Of a stretch of DNA of 64,000 bases, positions 33,855 through 45,865 are shown one piece after another (position 1 is the first letter of the stretch; each line of letters opens with the position of its first letter). Source of the DNA: Abelmoschus esculentus (taxonomy: Eukaryota > Streptophyta > Magnoliopsida > Malvales > Malvaceae); NCBI GenBank assembly GCA_035048815.1, contig JAUCBN010000035.1, positions 17,000,501 through 17,064,500 on the forward strand, read 5' to 3'. Below the pieces are notes generated by a model. It had not been told where the DNA came from. It searched no databases and was given only the letters and a program-made list of their open reading frames with translations. The position numbers were made by a program, and so were the translations under genes.

Positions 33855-35219
33855 ATGGCGGTGCAAGCTACTATGGAAAGAAGAAAGCAATCGCCGTTAA
33901 AATCAAGGATCGATGAACTTTCTACGGATATCTTGAAATCAATCTTCAACAGGTTAAGTTTCACCCACCTGGCTCAAGCAAAATCAGTTTGTTCTTCATG
34001 GAATATACTTGGAGAAGAGATGATTTCAAAGATGCCATGGCTCATGCTTCCTTCAAAGAAACAGGTAGAAGAAGGCGATGGAACCGACGTCGACAACAAT
34101 GGCTACGATGGGATATTGAGTCTGAGTGAATATCGTGTTTACACCTTGAAAACGGCGCCGAAAGAGTTCAGTGAATGTTGCTGCATTGGTTCGTCTTGTG
34201 GATGGTTAATTTTCTTGCAAGAAAAGGCAGTTCCCTGTCTGTTTAACCCTTTGAAGAGGGTGAAGATCGAGCTCCCTTCGATTGATCGTCTGCTAGGATT
34301 AGAAAGAATGGAAAGGAACATTAATGGTCAATATGAACTTGACTATTTCAACTCTGGTGAAAGAGGTTCTCGTAGGTTTTTGTTCAGGTCGTGTGGGAAA
34401 CAACAACTACGAGAATGTTTCGTTCAGAAAGCGATTCTGTCGGGAAAACCTGATGACAACAATGGAAACTATGGTGTGGTTTTGTTGTGCAACAATGGTG
34501 AAGAGATTGCATATCATGGAAGTGGAGACAATTACTGGACGGTTCTTCACGTTAACCATCCGCCCTACCAGGATATCATATGCCATGGAAACTATCTCTA
34601 TGCTCTGAGTGATGGAAACCATATTGAAGTTTGGGATTTACGTGGCCACGACGGATCGGTCGAGAAAAAGCCTGACATTGCTGTCCCGTTTCCCGATAAG
34701 TCACTTGCCAAAATAAACTCATTGATAGATGTTTGCACCATAAGGTTTTACTTGGTTGAATCATGTGGGGAATTTCTATTTGTGGTGAGATTCATTGGGG
34801 ACTATGTGGATTGGGATGGGACATTGCTTCATGAACATGATCTTTTAACTGAAGAATGCAATCACATCAAGGTTTGTCCTTACAGGACATGTTTTTTTCA
34901 TGTGTACAAGATGGATTTCAAAAAACTGATATGGATGGAGATTGATACTTTAAGCGATCGGGCTCTATTTTTAGGTGGGAACCAGTCAATTTCAGTGTCG
35001 ACGTCGACTCGATTCTTTCCAAGCTGCGAGAAGAATTGCATTTATTTCACCGATGATTGTTGGGAGAGAATGGAAGAAGATTACTTGTATGGAGGACATG
35101 ATATGGGGATATATAACTTAAAAGATGAAAGCTTAAAGCCAATTTATGAGTTTTCTTCGGAAAAGATTCAGCCACCGCCTCTTGGGATCATCCCAGACCC
35201 AATCGTGTTTGAATCCTAG
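33855..35219 (+). CDS. F-box protein with DUF295 (KIB-type) domain
   Basis: Single-exon gene of 454 residues. The F-box near residues 15-60 (IDELSTDILKSIFNRLSFTHLAQAKSVCSSW) should bind a SKP1-like adaptor in an SCF ubiquitin ligase. The C-terminal two thirds are a DUF295 beta-propeller-like region (YRVYTLKTAPKEFSECCC, LCNNGEEIAYHGSGDNYW, FLVVRFIGDYVDWDG-like, CIYFTDDCWERMEEDY). The ATG at 33855 is chosen because the frame upstream lacks an ATG, overlaps a transposon end, and the copy at 60335 starts identically (MAVQATM). It is the only intact member of three related copies in the window. The substrate is unknown. Confidence 0.92.
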   Translation: MAVQATMERRKQSPLKSRIDELSTDILKSIFNRLSFTHLAQAKSVCSSWNILGEEMISKMPWLMLPSKKQVEEGDGTDVDNNGYDGILSLSEYRVYTLKTAPKEFSECCCIGSSCGWLIFLQEKAVPCLFNPLKRVKIELPSIDRLLGLERMERNINGQYELDYFNSGERGSRRFLFRSCGKQQLRECFVQKAILSGKPDDNNGNYGVVLLCNNGEEIAYHGSGDNYWTVLHVNHPPYQDIICHGNYLYALSDGNHIEVWDLRGHDGSVEKKPDIAVPFPDKSLAKINSLIDVCTIRFYLVESCGEFLFVVRFIGDYVDWDGTLLHEHDLLTEECNHIKVCPYRTCFFHVYKMDFKKLIWMEIDTLSDRALFLGGNQSISVSTSTRFFPSCEKNCIYFTDDCWERMEEDYLYGGHDMGIYNLKDESLKPIYEFSSEKIQPPPLGIIPDPIVFES

Positions 35220-35221
35220 AT

Positions 35222-35880
35222 TGTCTGCAACTTTTTTTTCTATCATGAAATATCAATATCTTGTACTTGAAGCAATAGCTTACTATTACTATGAATATTG
35301 ATTCTATGTTCAATTTCTTCTCTAGGTACCATGTTATTCTCCTTACAAATATTCCTGTTTGCACCATTGGTCACCTACTGTATCAAGAAATACTCTTTCA
35401 GGTTGCAACTTTTGTTTTCTTTGGGGTTAGTGGCTGTCACTTTGGGATGAATGTCTATGCATCCTATGGTTGTTTATATACACTACTATAAGATTATATT
35501 TTCATATCCATATCCGAATTTGTCCAACTAACATGTCGGACATAAGTACTTGAGACAAAATGAAAAGTTCGTGAAAGACATACAAGGCTAAGGCTTATAA
35601 ACACCAACAACACAAACATGAAAAATCTTAAGTGAAGCTCTGGATAACATTGAAGATTAGTATAATTCCCTAAAATGCAGGTCAATACAAGTTCACAAAA
35701 AACTAAATCACAGGGAACATATCAAAACTCGATAATAACATTGAAAAGACTGAAAGCAATGAGTCTATATGTACAACAAAAGCACCACAAACGAACTTAA
35801 TTTCTTAATCTTAAGACACAAGTACGGAGCACAGACCTCATCATTCCATTCTCTCTATTGTTGTTACTTGTAGCTTCAGC
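35222..35880. other. Convergent 3' UTR region of F-box and VMA21-like genes
   Basis: Contains the likely 3' ends of both neighbours. The short open frames at 35291-35685 have no recognisable family. Nothing else is seen. Confidence 0.4.
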
Positions 35881-35884
35881 TATT

Positions 35885-37581
35885 CTATTCTTGTTTCTTT
35901 ACAGATTCGGAAGAGGTTGAAGCTTCCGCTGTTGGCCGACTTACACTAGCTTTAGCATCAGCAAGAAACTTTGGATCTGGTTCATGCTTGTCCACGGGTT
36001 CCTTGATTGCCATATATATGTAGAATGCGATAACTATATTGACCGAGATTACAGCAACGAAGCCACTCACCAGTGTCATAGCATGGGGAGATAAATTTGA
36101 TGAACCTGTTCACGAAAAATGATGTTTCTTGTTCAATTGACTGAATTATATAGCATAAAAGAACAATGAAACTCGATGTTTTCACATCATATATAAGCAC
36201 TAATATTAGAAAAAGGTGGTTTTCAACTACTTTTGAATGTGATTCTGCAAAAATTGCCAATGGCCTTTTCCCTAGGATCGGTATCAAAATGGATAAACTA
36301 CAAAATATCAGTAAACCGATTTTACACCTCCGTACATCTAAATTATTCATTCAACAGTAAAAAACTCCAGGTCTCAACGGTGATAACATTCGTGTTTACT
36401 TTCGTATAGACAGATTACTAAAATATGTTGCTAGTAAGGTACTTACTGAGCTTTACTCTAACCAATTCTGATACAAAATATAAGCATACAGATTTCACAA
36501 CTTTGTACATCTATAGTATTCAACTCAGCTCCAAGTTTCGACGATGATACTGTTTGTGTTTACTTTCTCGTAGACAGATTACTAAAATATGTTCCTAGTA
36601 AGGCACTTATTGAGGTTTACACTTTAAACTAACCAATTCTGCCATCAGTAGTACAAGAAGAGGTAATAGTAAAGTGATGAACAACTCGAATCCCACATAC
36701 CGGATTGTGGTCTAATAAGTAACCCCCTCCGTTATCCCGGACTACGGTCCAATTAGCTCATGCTGCTTCCTAAATGAGGTGACATCCGACAAGTTCAAGC
36801 TCAAATCCTAACATCCATAACCCCTTCACTTAACCTGGAGTATTATCTACTTAGTTCAGAGGTAACATCCCACAAGTTTAAGCTCAAGACCTAATATCCG
36901 AAACCGAAACCCCTTCTTTCGTTCCGGATTGAGGTCCGATTCGTTATCCCGGACTATGGTCTAATTAGCTCATGCTGCTTCCTAAATGAGGTGACATCCG
37001 ACAAGTTCAAGCTCAAATCCTAACATCCATAACCCCTTCACTTATCCTGGAGTATTATCTACTTAGTTCAGAGGTGACATCCCACAAGTTTAAGCTCAAG
37101 ACCTAATATCCGAAACCGAAACCCCTTCTTTTGTTCCGGATTTAGGTCCGATTCATTCGTGCAGTCTTCAAGAGATGACATCCGATCAAATCTCGACATC
37201 TGTAACCCTTTCTCGTCTCGGACTATGATCTACTTTTTAAACAAATTAACAAGGGGATGAAGTATGAACTACTCTTGACTAGATAACAAAATGCTAAACT
37301 TTGTTAAAAGCACCCAAAAATTAAACTAAAATAGCAAAAAAGAAGAAGAAATTGAAGCAACCTAATACATTACATAAATCAGAAACAAATAAAATCCAAC
37401 TTCTAAATTAAAATCACGTAAAAAAACAATTTTGAGGCAATAAATATTGAAAAAGAAAAAGAAAAAAATGATGGTTCTTACCAGGAAGTAAATTATGATT
37501 AAAACCATACAAGATTGCAAGAGGAGCTATCCACATGATCATTGATGCAATGAAGAATTTCTTAATTACTGCAGCAACCAT
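35885..37581 (-). CDS. VMA21: VMA21-like V-ATPase assembly factor
   Basis: Two exons (37482-37581 and 35885-36105) join in frame (phase 1, GT-AG) to 106 residues. Two membrane segments are seen: FFIASMIMWIAPLAILYGF near the N-terminus and LVSGFVAVISVNIVIAFYIY in the second exon. The lumenal loop FNHNLLPGSSNLSPH and the cytosolic tail AIKEPVDKHEPDPKFLADAK match plant VMA21-like proteins. The C-terminus ends KKQE, a dilysine KKxx ER-retrieval signal, as in yeast Vma21, which escorts the V0 sector of the vacuolar proton pump from the ER. The 1376-bp intron is full of local duplications. The function is inferred from the family. Confidence 0.9.
36375..36655. repeat. Duplicated segment in the VMA21-like intron
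   Basis: A block of about 110-120 bp with the phrases GTGTTTACTTTC, AGACAGATTACTAAAATATG and TAACCAATTCTG occurs at about 36363-36472 and again at about 36530-36645. Non-coding. Confidence 0.7.
36731..37152. repeat. 211-bp tandem repeat in the VMA21-like intron
   Basis: GTTATCCCGGACTA recurs at 36731 and 36942, a period of 211 bp. Two units are nearly identical (phrases CTCATGCTGCTTCCTAAATG, GACATCCGACAAGTTCAAGC), followed by a decayed partial third (to about 37235). Confidence 0.9.
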
Positions 37582-37599
37582 TTTTAATCTAAAAAGGGG

Positions 37600-39520
37600 A
37601 AGAAACAGATTAAATTAATTGAATATTAAAAAGAAATTACGTTGTCATTGATTCTAAGAAACTGGAAATTCAGGGTTTCAAATAGCGGCCTCCGCCGCTA
37701 AAGACCTCAATAGAGTCCATCGGAAATTACCTTATTTGATTTTTCCGATCAGTCGGAAACTTGATAACGGAGAGTAATATTGGGTCGGCGAACTTTTAAA
37801 GAAAATTTACAAAGCCTTTCTCAACAGTAACAATTTTATTTGATTCTATGATGAGAGTTTGTCAGATCCATAAAATTACAGACAAAGAGACTAAGGTTTT
37901 GGGTCGGGGGAAGTTCATGCCCCTCAACTTTTTTTTTTTTTACTTTTGTTATAGAGAAATTTTATTAAAAATTTTAATTATACATTTATTCTATGTTTGT
38001 TTTGGGACTATCAATCTTTATTGCTTATCGAGCGATTCGATCGCGAGTTATGCATTGCTTTATTCGTGTTCGTCAAAAAATTTTATTGTTGATTAGTTTT
38101 GTTGCTCATTAAACTCGTTAAAATTATATTTAATCTGTGCTTGTTAAAATATTTTGCTGCTCAGCTCGACTCATTGCTCGTTAAAAAACTTATCTTATTT
38201 TTAACTAAAAGTAAAATTTAATAATAGAAATTTAATATTAACATAAATTAACAAATTTAATCAAAAATATCAAAAGAGTGTATAAAATATTTTTAAAGTC
38301 TAAATTCAAAAGTAAAACATTTTTAAAGTTTAAATTCAAGAGTAATAATCCATAAACATATCAAATTAGCATATTAAAATTAAAGTAACAATTCACATGT
38401 TAATCATTATTATTTAAATTATTTTTTGAATGAAATTATTTTAAAGCAATTACTAAAAATATTTTAAAAATTTAACAAGTTGTTCACAAACTTATCGAGT
38501 TGAGTTAGACTTTACTCGATTTAACTCGTTAAGGTATCGAGTCAAGTTCGAGTCAAGCTAATCCGAGTCAATTACTAAAAAATATTTTAAAAAATTAACG
38601 AGTTGTTCACGAACTTATTGAGTCAAAGTTAACTTTGCTCGATTTAACCCATTAAGTTATCAAGCCAAGCTAATCCGACTCGAATATTTATCGAGCTTTA
38701 ACCGAATCAAGTTCGAACAACTTACGAGCTACTTAACTCGATAAGTATCCCTAAATCCTTACTCCATTGTTGCATAAAAACATAAAAAGATAATTATATA
38801 TTTAGTATCTCATATTTATTTATTTATCTATTTTGGTACTTTACTTATCTTTTTGATAAAATAGTAGTACTTAACATTATATTTTATTTTATTTTGATAA
38901 TCGCCGTTAAAATATCAATAAATATAACTCGTCAAATGTGATTGAAATGATTATGCCATATTTTTTAAAGGCTTTTATAGCCAATGATATTAAAATAAAA
39001 TATTTATTAAAGAAAACCCAATACGAGAAATAAAACATATTGTACTACCAAAATGAAACCACAAATGCAATGTTACTTGCGCTATTCAGCACTTCCCAGT
39101 TGTTAGCTTCAAAAACTAATAAACCTTACCACATTGTATGATAGAACGATGAAGCATACAATCTCTGGAAACATGAAGGGAATAAAATATCATAACAATT
39201 TCCGCCATAGAATGCTCGAAAGGAAGAGTCGATTCTAAACGAACAACCCGAGCCTAGACGTATTACAACTTCTTCATTCCACATGAGAAAGTCCTCCACC
39301 AGTTTCGGCTCGGGTCCTGAATGAATACAATGAACTTTACATAAATAAAACTTGAAGTAAAACTTTTTATGGCATGAACTAGGAAAGGTTTGTACGCGCA
39401 CGCGCACGCATATTTAGCATACTGATTCAGGCAGACAACTAGACAAGTCTACCGATAAGCAGAATGATTCAATCACTTAAGTCAACATCAACCCTAATAC
39501 AGGATGTGATTCAGCAAGAG
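37600..39520. other. Spacer with an ACTCGA-rich repeat
   Basis: No gene is supported. A block of about 120 bp at 38451-38570 (TTACTAAAAATATTTTAAAA, then GAGTTGTTCAC, then TTTACTCGATTTAAC) is repeated at about 38571-38690. The wider region 38020-38760 is a decayed repeat rich in TCGTTAAA and AACTCG. The minus frame at 39126-39407 has no known family and probably includes the 3' UTR of the PITH gene. Confidence 0.45.
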
Positions 39521-39527
39521 CAAAAAC

Positions 39528-40633
39528 TTACTTGTGATCAGAAGGATTGGGAGTGATTTCATAAACAATCGTCGCAACAACATCTCTTTTCAACTGTCAA
39601 TCACAATCGGGAAATATATCAGAACACTTGGTTAGTCATAGGAACTTACACTCTCAGCTTAGAAGGACTTGTTCCATCGGCACCGCCAACAACTGATATA
39701 CTCTTGATCTTAACATCAGATGTAAATCTATCAGAATAAATTAAATACGACATGAGAAATAAGACAAGAAATTCTCGGACACGATGAGTTCCAAAACAAG
39801 AAAAATAACAATTACCAAGATTCATTTAACAATTTTGTAAACGAGCCAATACACTAGATCACTCAATCTCACATAAATTCTAAACATAAGTTAGCGAGCA
39901 AAGAATGTCAGAAAGACGAGACATGAGGGTAAAAATAATACAATAATTGGCAATAGAATATAAATTATAGATTCGTAATTTCTAAGGTTCGAGACGGACA
40001 CTTGTAACATTAGAACCACAGATGTAGATGATGGTTAGTAAATCCATGGAATTAACACATGAACATCAAAGTAAACTGTAAAGTAATACAATAAAAGGCA
40101 CTAAAACAACTAAGCTCGGCCACTTACGGTACGTAAACAAGCAACTCAGGGTCACCCTCATTACTTTCCAAGTGTTCCTGTCACGGTTCATAATCCTTAA
40201 TAAGCCATTACATACCAACCAAGCCATAGAAATTCAAACACTTTCATTCATTCAAATAAACCCATATATATACATAATTAAATTTAATCAAACAATACCC
40301 CGGAAGAATTTAATCGCTCCTCCCAAGCTTTAAACACCGACTTAACACTTCCCGGATTTGCCTCGTTCAAAGCAGTAACCTAACCACAACAAAATTTCCA
40401 ATAAAAAAGAGGAAAATAAGTCAATTCATTTATATAATACTTCAAATATCAATTAGGGCCAACAGAGATCAGTATAAATCAGCAGAAATTTCAAAATGTT
40501 CCAGCAAAAAATTTAAAAATATATATATACAAAAAAGAGAGAAATTAACCTTAGAGAGGTCGATGTGCTTGTAAAGAGACCAATTAGAAGAACAATCGTG
40601 ATCTTCGCAGCTGTGATCATGCGTACACGCCAT
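39528..40633 (-). pseudogene. PITH-domain protein gene with internal deletion
   Basis: Recognisable exons on the minus strand: 40550-40633 (MACTHDHSCEDHDCSSNWSL), 40299-40379 (VTALNEANPGSVKSVFKAWE), 40128-40177 (EHLESNEGDPELLVYVP), 39650-39727 (FTSDVKIKSISVVGGADGTS) and a last exon 39528-39593 (VVATIVYEITPNPSDHK, stop). The first four join in frame. Then roughly 70 residues of the PITH core expected in PITHD1-type proteins are absent. Only 56 bp, too short for a normal plant intron, separate exon 4 from the last exon, and direct joining shifts the frame. The best reading is a gene that lost internal exon(s). PITH proteins bind the proteasome or thioredoxin-like partners in other organisms. 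An assembly gap is the alternative. Confidence 0.8.
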
Positions 40634-40759
40634 TTTCGCCTGATCTTCTCGCTTTCGCAGCCAAACAAGCAAAGAAGGAAAAGGAATAAAATGAAAACAC
40701 TCGAGAAAAAAGAGAAACTAAAAAACGTGGCGAATACGCACCGTTTCTTCCGCCTCCTT

Positions 40760-42420
40760 TAAACGATACCGTTTTATTGTTTGTTAAGTAACGGACTCTC
40801 CTTATTCGTTATCGCATAAACGAGGCATCTGTCCTAGAGAACCAGATGCAGGAAATAATATATTTATGAATTAAATAAATATTTTTTATCAATAAATTTA
40901 ATTTAAATGATAAATAATTTAATCACTTTAATATATTTCAAATTTAAATATTTATTAAAAAAATTACTTAAAAAATAAAATTTTAAATTTAATACATTTT
41001 TTAAACCTGATCGAAAATCCGATAATTCTAACATTTTTTAATATTTTGAAGTTAAATTTAATTATAATTTAAATTTGTAAATTTTAAAATTAAAAAATTT
41101 AATTTACATAAATATAGAGTCTTGAGGCTCATCCATTTCAGTGGAAATTAATAATAAATTGGGTTAATTGTACCCAACATCACTATATTATCTATAAGAT
41201 TTTAAATTAGTCCATGAACTTAAAAACATTCTGATTGAATCCTTAAAATATTATTAATGGGGCAATAAGTCCTTCTATCTGCCTAATAATCAATTCGGGG
41301 ATTAAATGAAAATCAAATGTGCTTTTGAACACGTTTAAAACATGTGAGCTAAATTGTAAATATGTGTACTTACTGTATGAACAATTTTAGACTTAAATCA
41401 ATAGTTTAACTTAAAAATAGATCTACTATTTATAACAAAATTTTATAATTTAAATTAATTATTTGATTTTTTATATAAATTAATTCAAATTTATAAAATT
41501 ATTATTCAAGTAGTCGAGTAGAATAAAAATAATTTAGTTGAATCGAATTTGCTCGTTATTGTTATGGATGAGCCGGTGCCGCGGTAGAAACCACGTTTTG
41601 CGGAAGCTGTGGCCTGTGGCGGTCCGTGAAGTGGTTTCATGGATCAAAATTCTTGGCGTTGTGACTGGTGACTTGTGAGTCACGGCCCACAAAAAGGTGG
41701 ATAATATCAGGTACCTAATTAATTTAAATAAAATTGATTTTAATCTCGGTAATTATTGATTATTAAAAATTTGTATTAGTTTTGATCTCGATTATATCAA
41801 GTATTTAAGAATTGGCCCCATTATTGATTGAAATATGTTTTAATATCGGGTACTCGGTCAATTAATTTATTTATTAAAAAAATTAAGTAATTGAAGAAAT
41901 AAAAATTCAACCACCAATGATAATATTAAATAATAAAATTAGAACATTGTATGCTTAAAAGTTAAAGTTTTAAAACTAATCATACTCATAATATTCATAC
42001 ATAAAAAGAAAGATTATAAAAGATAAGCAAAAGAAAATTAATACCAGATATTTAGTACCGCTCCTGGTTCTATTGAGCACTCACCGGATATTGAATCTAA
42101 AAAATTAAAATTTAATCCTGATTATAACTGGGACCTAAATTTTAAATCTAATCTCAATCTCACTATAATTAATATTAGATAAAATTTATCAAATCTTATT
42201 AAATTCAAAATTAAGATCGAATAATCGAATTTTTTATCCACCCTCGACCCTACACAAAAGTACACGAAGCGGTGTCTTTTTCAGTGACTCGGTGACTTAT
42301 GAGTCAGGGCTCGGTGAGAGTGCATGCTCTGTTTTTTGTATCCAAAAAGAGAAGGTTCCACCGTTCACGTGATTCCATAAAAGTACTTGAAATTTCCTTT
42401 ACAACGAGAATGCAATTCTA
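40760..42420. other. AT-rich intergenic stretch
   Basis: No gene is supported. A GC-richer patch near 41570-41700 (GAGCCGGTGCCGCGGTAG) and another near 42250-42370 are unlike their AT-rich surroundings and share phrases such as GTGACTTRTGAGTCA, but neither has a sensible frame. Confidence 0.35.
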
Positions 42421-42429
42421 TCAGATTAT

Positions 42430-42592
42430 TTATAAGATTAATTAATAAAAATTATCCACTTTATTATATTTTAATTTTTCAAGTGAAGATGCATTTAAAA
42501 AGAATTATGAAATGAAAAAATTAATGAAGTGAGCAATTTTTATTGGTTGGTCCTATAGACAGGTGATAAGACTGACCCATAATATAATTTTT
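42430..42592. mobile_element. Partial MITE family B copy
   Basis: The right half of the family seen at 33382-33642: TCAAGTGAAGATGCA, ATTATGAAATGAAAAAATTA, TGGTTGGTCCTATAGAC, then GACTGACCCATAATATAATT. No left terminus or target duplication is found. Confidence 0.5.
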
Positions 42593-42599
42593 TCGTGTT

Positions 42600-44290
42600 T
42601 TTAGCTAACTTTCCCCCATCAAAGGATACGCACATTGCATTCGTGTATATTCTTTTATAATATTCAATTTTAATTTATAATTTTTAATAGTTTTTTTAAT
42701 GATTTATTTTTTATAATTTATTTATAGATATAATTAAATTTGTTTGTATATATTTTAAAAATTTTATTAATTTTTTATCTTTTATATATGATTTAAAGCG
42801 GCTAATATTTATATTATAAAAAAATATCTAAATTATAAATTTAGTTTAGTTAAAAATTCTATCGTAATATTTGATATTTTCTTAAATATGATTACTGAAT
42901 TCTATTAAAAAAATACATCTATAAATAAAATTGTACAAGCTCAAATTTTTTAGGATATATATATATATATATATATTCTATTGAGACAACTCATTGAATT
43001 CTAAATATCACTTTCATATAGTTATAAAAAAAATATTATAAATAAGTAACTAAAGTATATCAATTTTTTCATTTAAGTATCTAAAACATCATTTTGTTAA
43101 AATAAATACTTAAATCCCTTTTACTAAAAATAGGTTCATAAATATTTTTTTTTATCAAAATAGATACCTAATATATATTATTTAGTTTCAAAAAAATAAT
43201 TGTGTGATATTAATAAAAAATATTTTAAATATTTATTTTGATTAAAAATATATTTTGAATGCTTAATTTAATAAAAAATAACATATTTTAAATATATATT
43301 TTAATAAAAATACTTTAAATATTAAAATTAAAAAAATTACTTTGTAATATAAACTTATATAAAATAAGTTGAATGGAACACCCTTGTCTTCCCGTCAACC
43401 CATGCGTCAACTTTCAGCGCTGAGGAATCGAGATGGTGGTGTTTCCCACGTCGACATTCTTAACCACACAACACATTTGCCAAACAAGAGAGCGACGCCG
43501 TTCTATTTCATTAGTGATTCTGCAAAAACTTATCTCCTAGGTAATTATAATCTGTCGACAAACGAAACAACGACCGAGCAACGTGGCATGCCCTGCCGGG
43601 TTTTTAGATTTTTTTTATAACTGTAATTGGAAAGTAACTTAGGGTACGTCTGTTGTATAATATCATGTTAAAATAAGTTTAAAAAATAAACAATTAAAAT
43701 AGTATATTTTAATAATATTTTAAATTAATTTTTTATAAAAAATGTCAAAACTATGAAAAAACAAACTAAAATGTTATAAAAATATATATAGCATTTTTAG
43801 GTTGCTTAAATAAGTATCTAAACTTGGTTTTTTAACTAAGAAAACGCGAGAAATTATAAAACAAATTAATATATATATATATATATATATAACAAACTTG
43901 CTTAAATGTTAGAATATTTGAGTGTTTGGAGGCAGAGAAAACGCAAGAAAAAAAAATGCTAAACATAAAATGCAAGAAATTAGAAAACAAATTTAAATTG
44001 TATATAGCAAGATCTGTCTCACTATCCTAATAAAAATCACTTCAATTCATGATAATACTGAAAATAATTCAAATCAGAAACAACGACAATCAATAAATCT
44101 GTGCAGCGAATATCAAAGCTACAACTCTCTCCCACACTATAACAAATATTTTTATATAAAAATAATATAATCACTCCTCAGATCTACTACAGCAGAATCT
44201 AAAACAGCAAACAGAAGTCAAAATATATGTATAAATGAAAAACAGAGCATCCACTCTACCACATACATATCAACCGCCAACGCGAGAGAT
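42600..44290. other. AT-rich spacer with AT microsatellites; one unidentified open frame
   Basis: AT runs lie at about 42956-42976 and 43868-43890. An 83-codon frame at 43369-43620 (MNGTPLSSRQPMRQ) is GC-richer than its surroundings, but I recognise no family and see no splice partner, so it is not called as a gene. Confidence 0.35.
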
Positions 44291-44298
44291 CATATAGT

Positions 44299-44487
44299 TC
44301 AGATCCTGAGAGCCGACCCGAAAATCAGAGCCGAGGCGCCGGTGAAAACGGCGGCGACAAATGACGGCGAGATGGAACCAGTTCCAGATGTAGGGCTCGG
44401 TGCCGGAGCTTCTGCGGCGATGGCGGAACCGATGAGTGTGCAAACAGCGACGAAAACAAGCATTAGAGAAGCGTTCGAGAGAGCCAT
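44299..44487 (-). CDS. Arabinogalactan peptide (GPI-anchored AGP precursor)
   Basis: A 62-residue single-exon protein. The signal peptide MALSNASLMLVFVAVCTLIG is followed by the short mature core AEAPAPSPTSG, whose Ala-Pro and Ser-Pro repeats are sites for proline hydroxylation and arabinogalactan addition. A hydrophobic C-terminal GPI-attachment signal (SFVAAVFTGASALIFGSAL) completes the layout. This matches plant AG-peptides, which sit at the outer plasma membrane and cell wall. The exact role is unknown. The size is typical of the class. A TATA box lies about 100 bp upstream. Confidence 0.93.
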   Translation of the reverse strand: MALSNASLMLVFVAVCTLIGSAIAAEAPAPSPTSGTGSISPSFVAAVFTGASALIFGSALRI

Positions 44488-44582
44488 TGAAGGATTAAGT
44501 GTTAAACAAAAGAAGAAAGTTTTTCTAATAGCAAAGAAAATTGACGAGGGTTTTTGTGATAGTGGTGGAAGGTAGGGTCCGT

Positions 44583-44591
44583 ATTATATAG
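44583..44591 (-). promoter_or_regulatory. TATA box of the AG-peptide gene
   Basis: CTATATAAT on the minus strand, 96-104 bp upstream of the ATG, leaving a leader of about 65-70 bases. Confidence 0.5.
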
Positions 44592-44599
44592 ATAGAAAG

Positions 44600-45440
44600 A
44601 CGGGAAGGACGGGCAGCTGCCCGTATTTTCCAGTCTGGAGATTGTTATTTGGTGTGATCCACTGTTTTAAGGAATTTCCTTAATTTTGATTTACACGCGT
44701 GTAAATATATAAGGTCTAATTCCGATTTTAATCCCTTAATATGTTAAATTTTGAAATTTAGTCCTTTTTTATTTCTTCTGATTACAATTAAAAAATAAAC
44801 TATAAAGAAATTATGATAGGTTATGTATAGATTGAACGTCCATGCTAGAAATTATCGAATAAGTCTCAGAGTTTTTTCTTTGTTAAATTCCGTTAAATAT
44901 TGTACAGTTATTTTACACTCATATAAAAATATTTTTTTTTCTATTTCGATCTATTAATATATATCTCCTTCGTTGAGTTTCACTAATTATCTTTTTAATA
45001 TAATATAATTTAACTTCGTCTTTTAATTTTATATATTAGTACGTCCAAATTGGCAAAAGAAAATTTTCAATTAATCTTAATATTTAATGTTGTTTTAAGA
45101 AAAAAAACCCTAAACCACGTCAACTTGTTAACGGCCATAACTTAAATATATTATCAAGTTAAACATGATAATAATATTGTAAAAGGAAAGAGACTAAATT
45201 ATGTTAAATTAATATGGATAAGAAAAATATGTAATTTCATCATAATAGAGGGATTAGAATCCGAATTAGACCAAATACTTGGTATTTTTTTGGCAATAAT
45301 GACAGTGTGAAAGATGGAAACGCTAACGTTTTGTGTGTTACATTCGAATCTCCTTGTTCCTATTCGTTATAAATAATTAAAATTTGGAATTTCTTTTGTG
45401 CATTTCTAGATTGAGCGTGTTATCCACACGCGAACCCATC
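44600..45440. other. AT-rich spacer, no gene recognised
   Basis: Between the AG-peptide promoter and the GC-richer block at 45.4-45.8 kb no open frame, RNA gene or clear repeat is seen. Confidence 0.4.
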
Positions 45441-45720
45441 AACATTCCAGAAAGGTCAGGCCACTAATCGATGTTTGGTATTCAAGCGTGTTAACGACGC
45501 GCCAAAGATGGAGAATAATAAAAAGAGACGAGGGGAGGGGCAACCCAGCTCAGTCCGGCCGCAATTAAAGAAATCATGTGAAAATATTTCCGCCGGGCAA
45601 CAACTGAACAGATGAGCTGAATCATTGAGGACAGCCAGGTTCACAAAAACATCACATGGTGTACTCGAAAGTGGACCAACCAGTGGAGAACACGTGGAGG
45701 GACAAATAGAAGGACAAGTG

Positions 45721-45747
45721 TATTTATACGAATTCCAGAAACTTCTG
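45721..45747 (-). promoter_or_regulatory. Heat-shock element next to a TATA box, no gene assigned
   Basis: The plus strand reads TTCCAGAAACTTC at 45733-45745, a perfect three-unit TTCnnGAAnnTTC heat-shock element. On the minus strand it is followed after 3 bp by GTATAAATA (45721-45729). Another two-unit match (ATTCCAGAAAG) is at about 45445-45455. The downstream frame (minus, 45456-45794) belongs to no family I know. Confidence 0.4.
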
Positions 45748-45865
45748 TTTTGAACTGAAGCTTTGAATGAAGATTTTAAACTGTCAAGAGGCACACACGT
45801 GTGAGTTTCTTAACGTTGGTTATTACTTATTAGCTAATTAAGCCAAACCAATTAAGAAGTAATAT

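Noticed and set aside
43369..43620. 83-codon plus frame MNGTPLSS
   Set aside because: GC-richer than its flanks but no homology recognised, no splice partner and no promoter seen.
45456..45794. 112-codon minus frame overlapping the heat-shock element
   Set aside because: The frame starts upstream of the TATA box, so it cannot be the product of that promoter; no family recognised.
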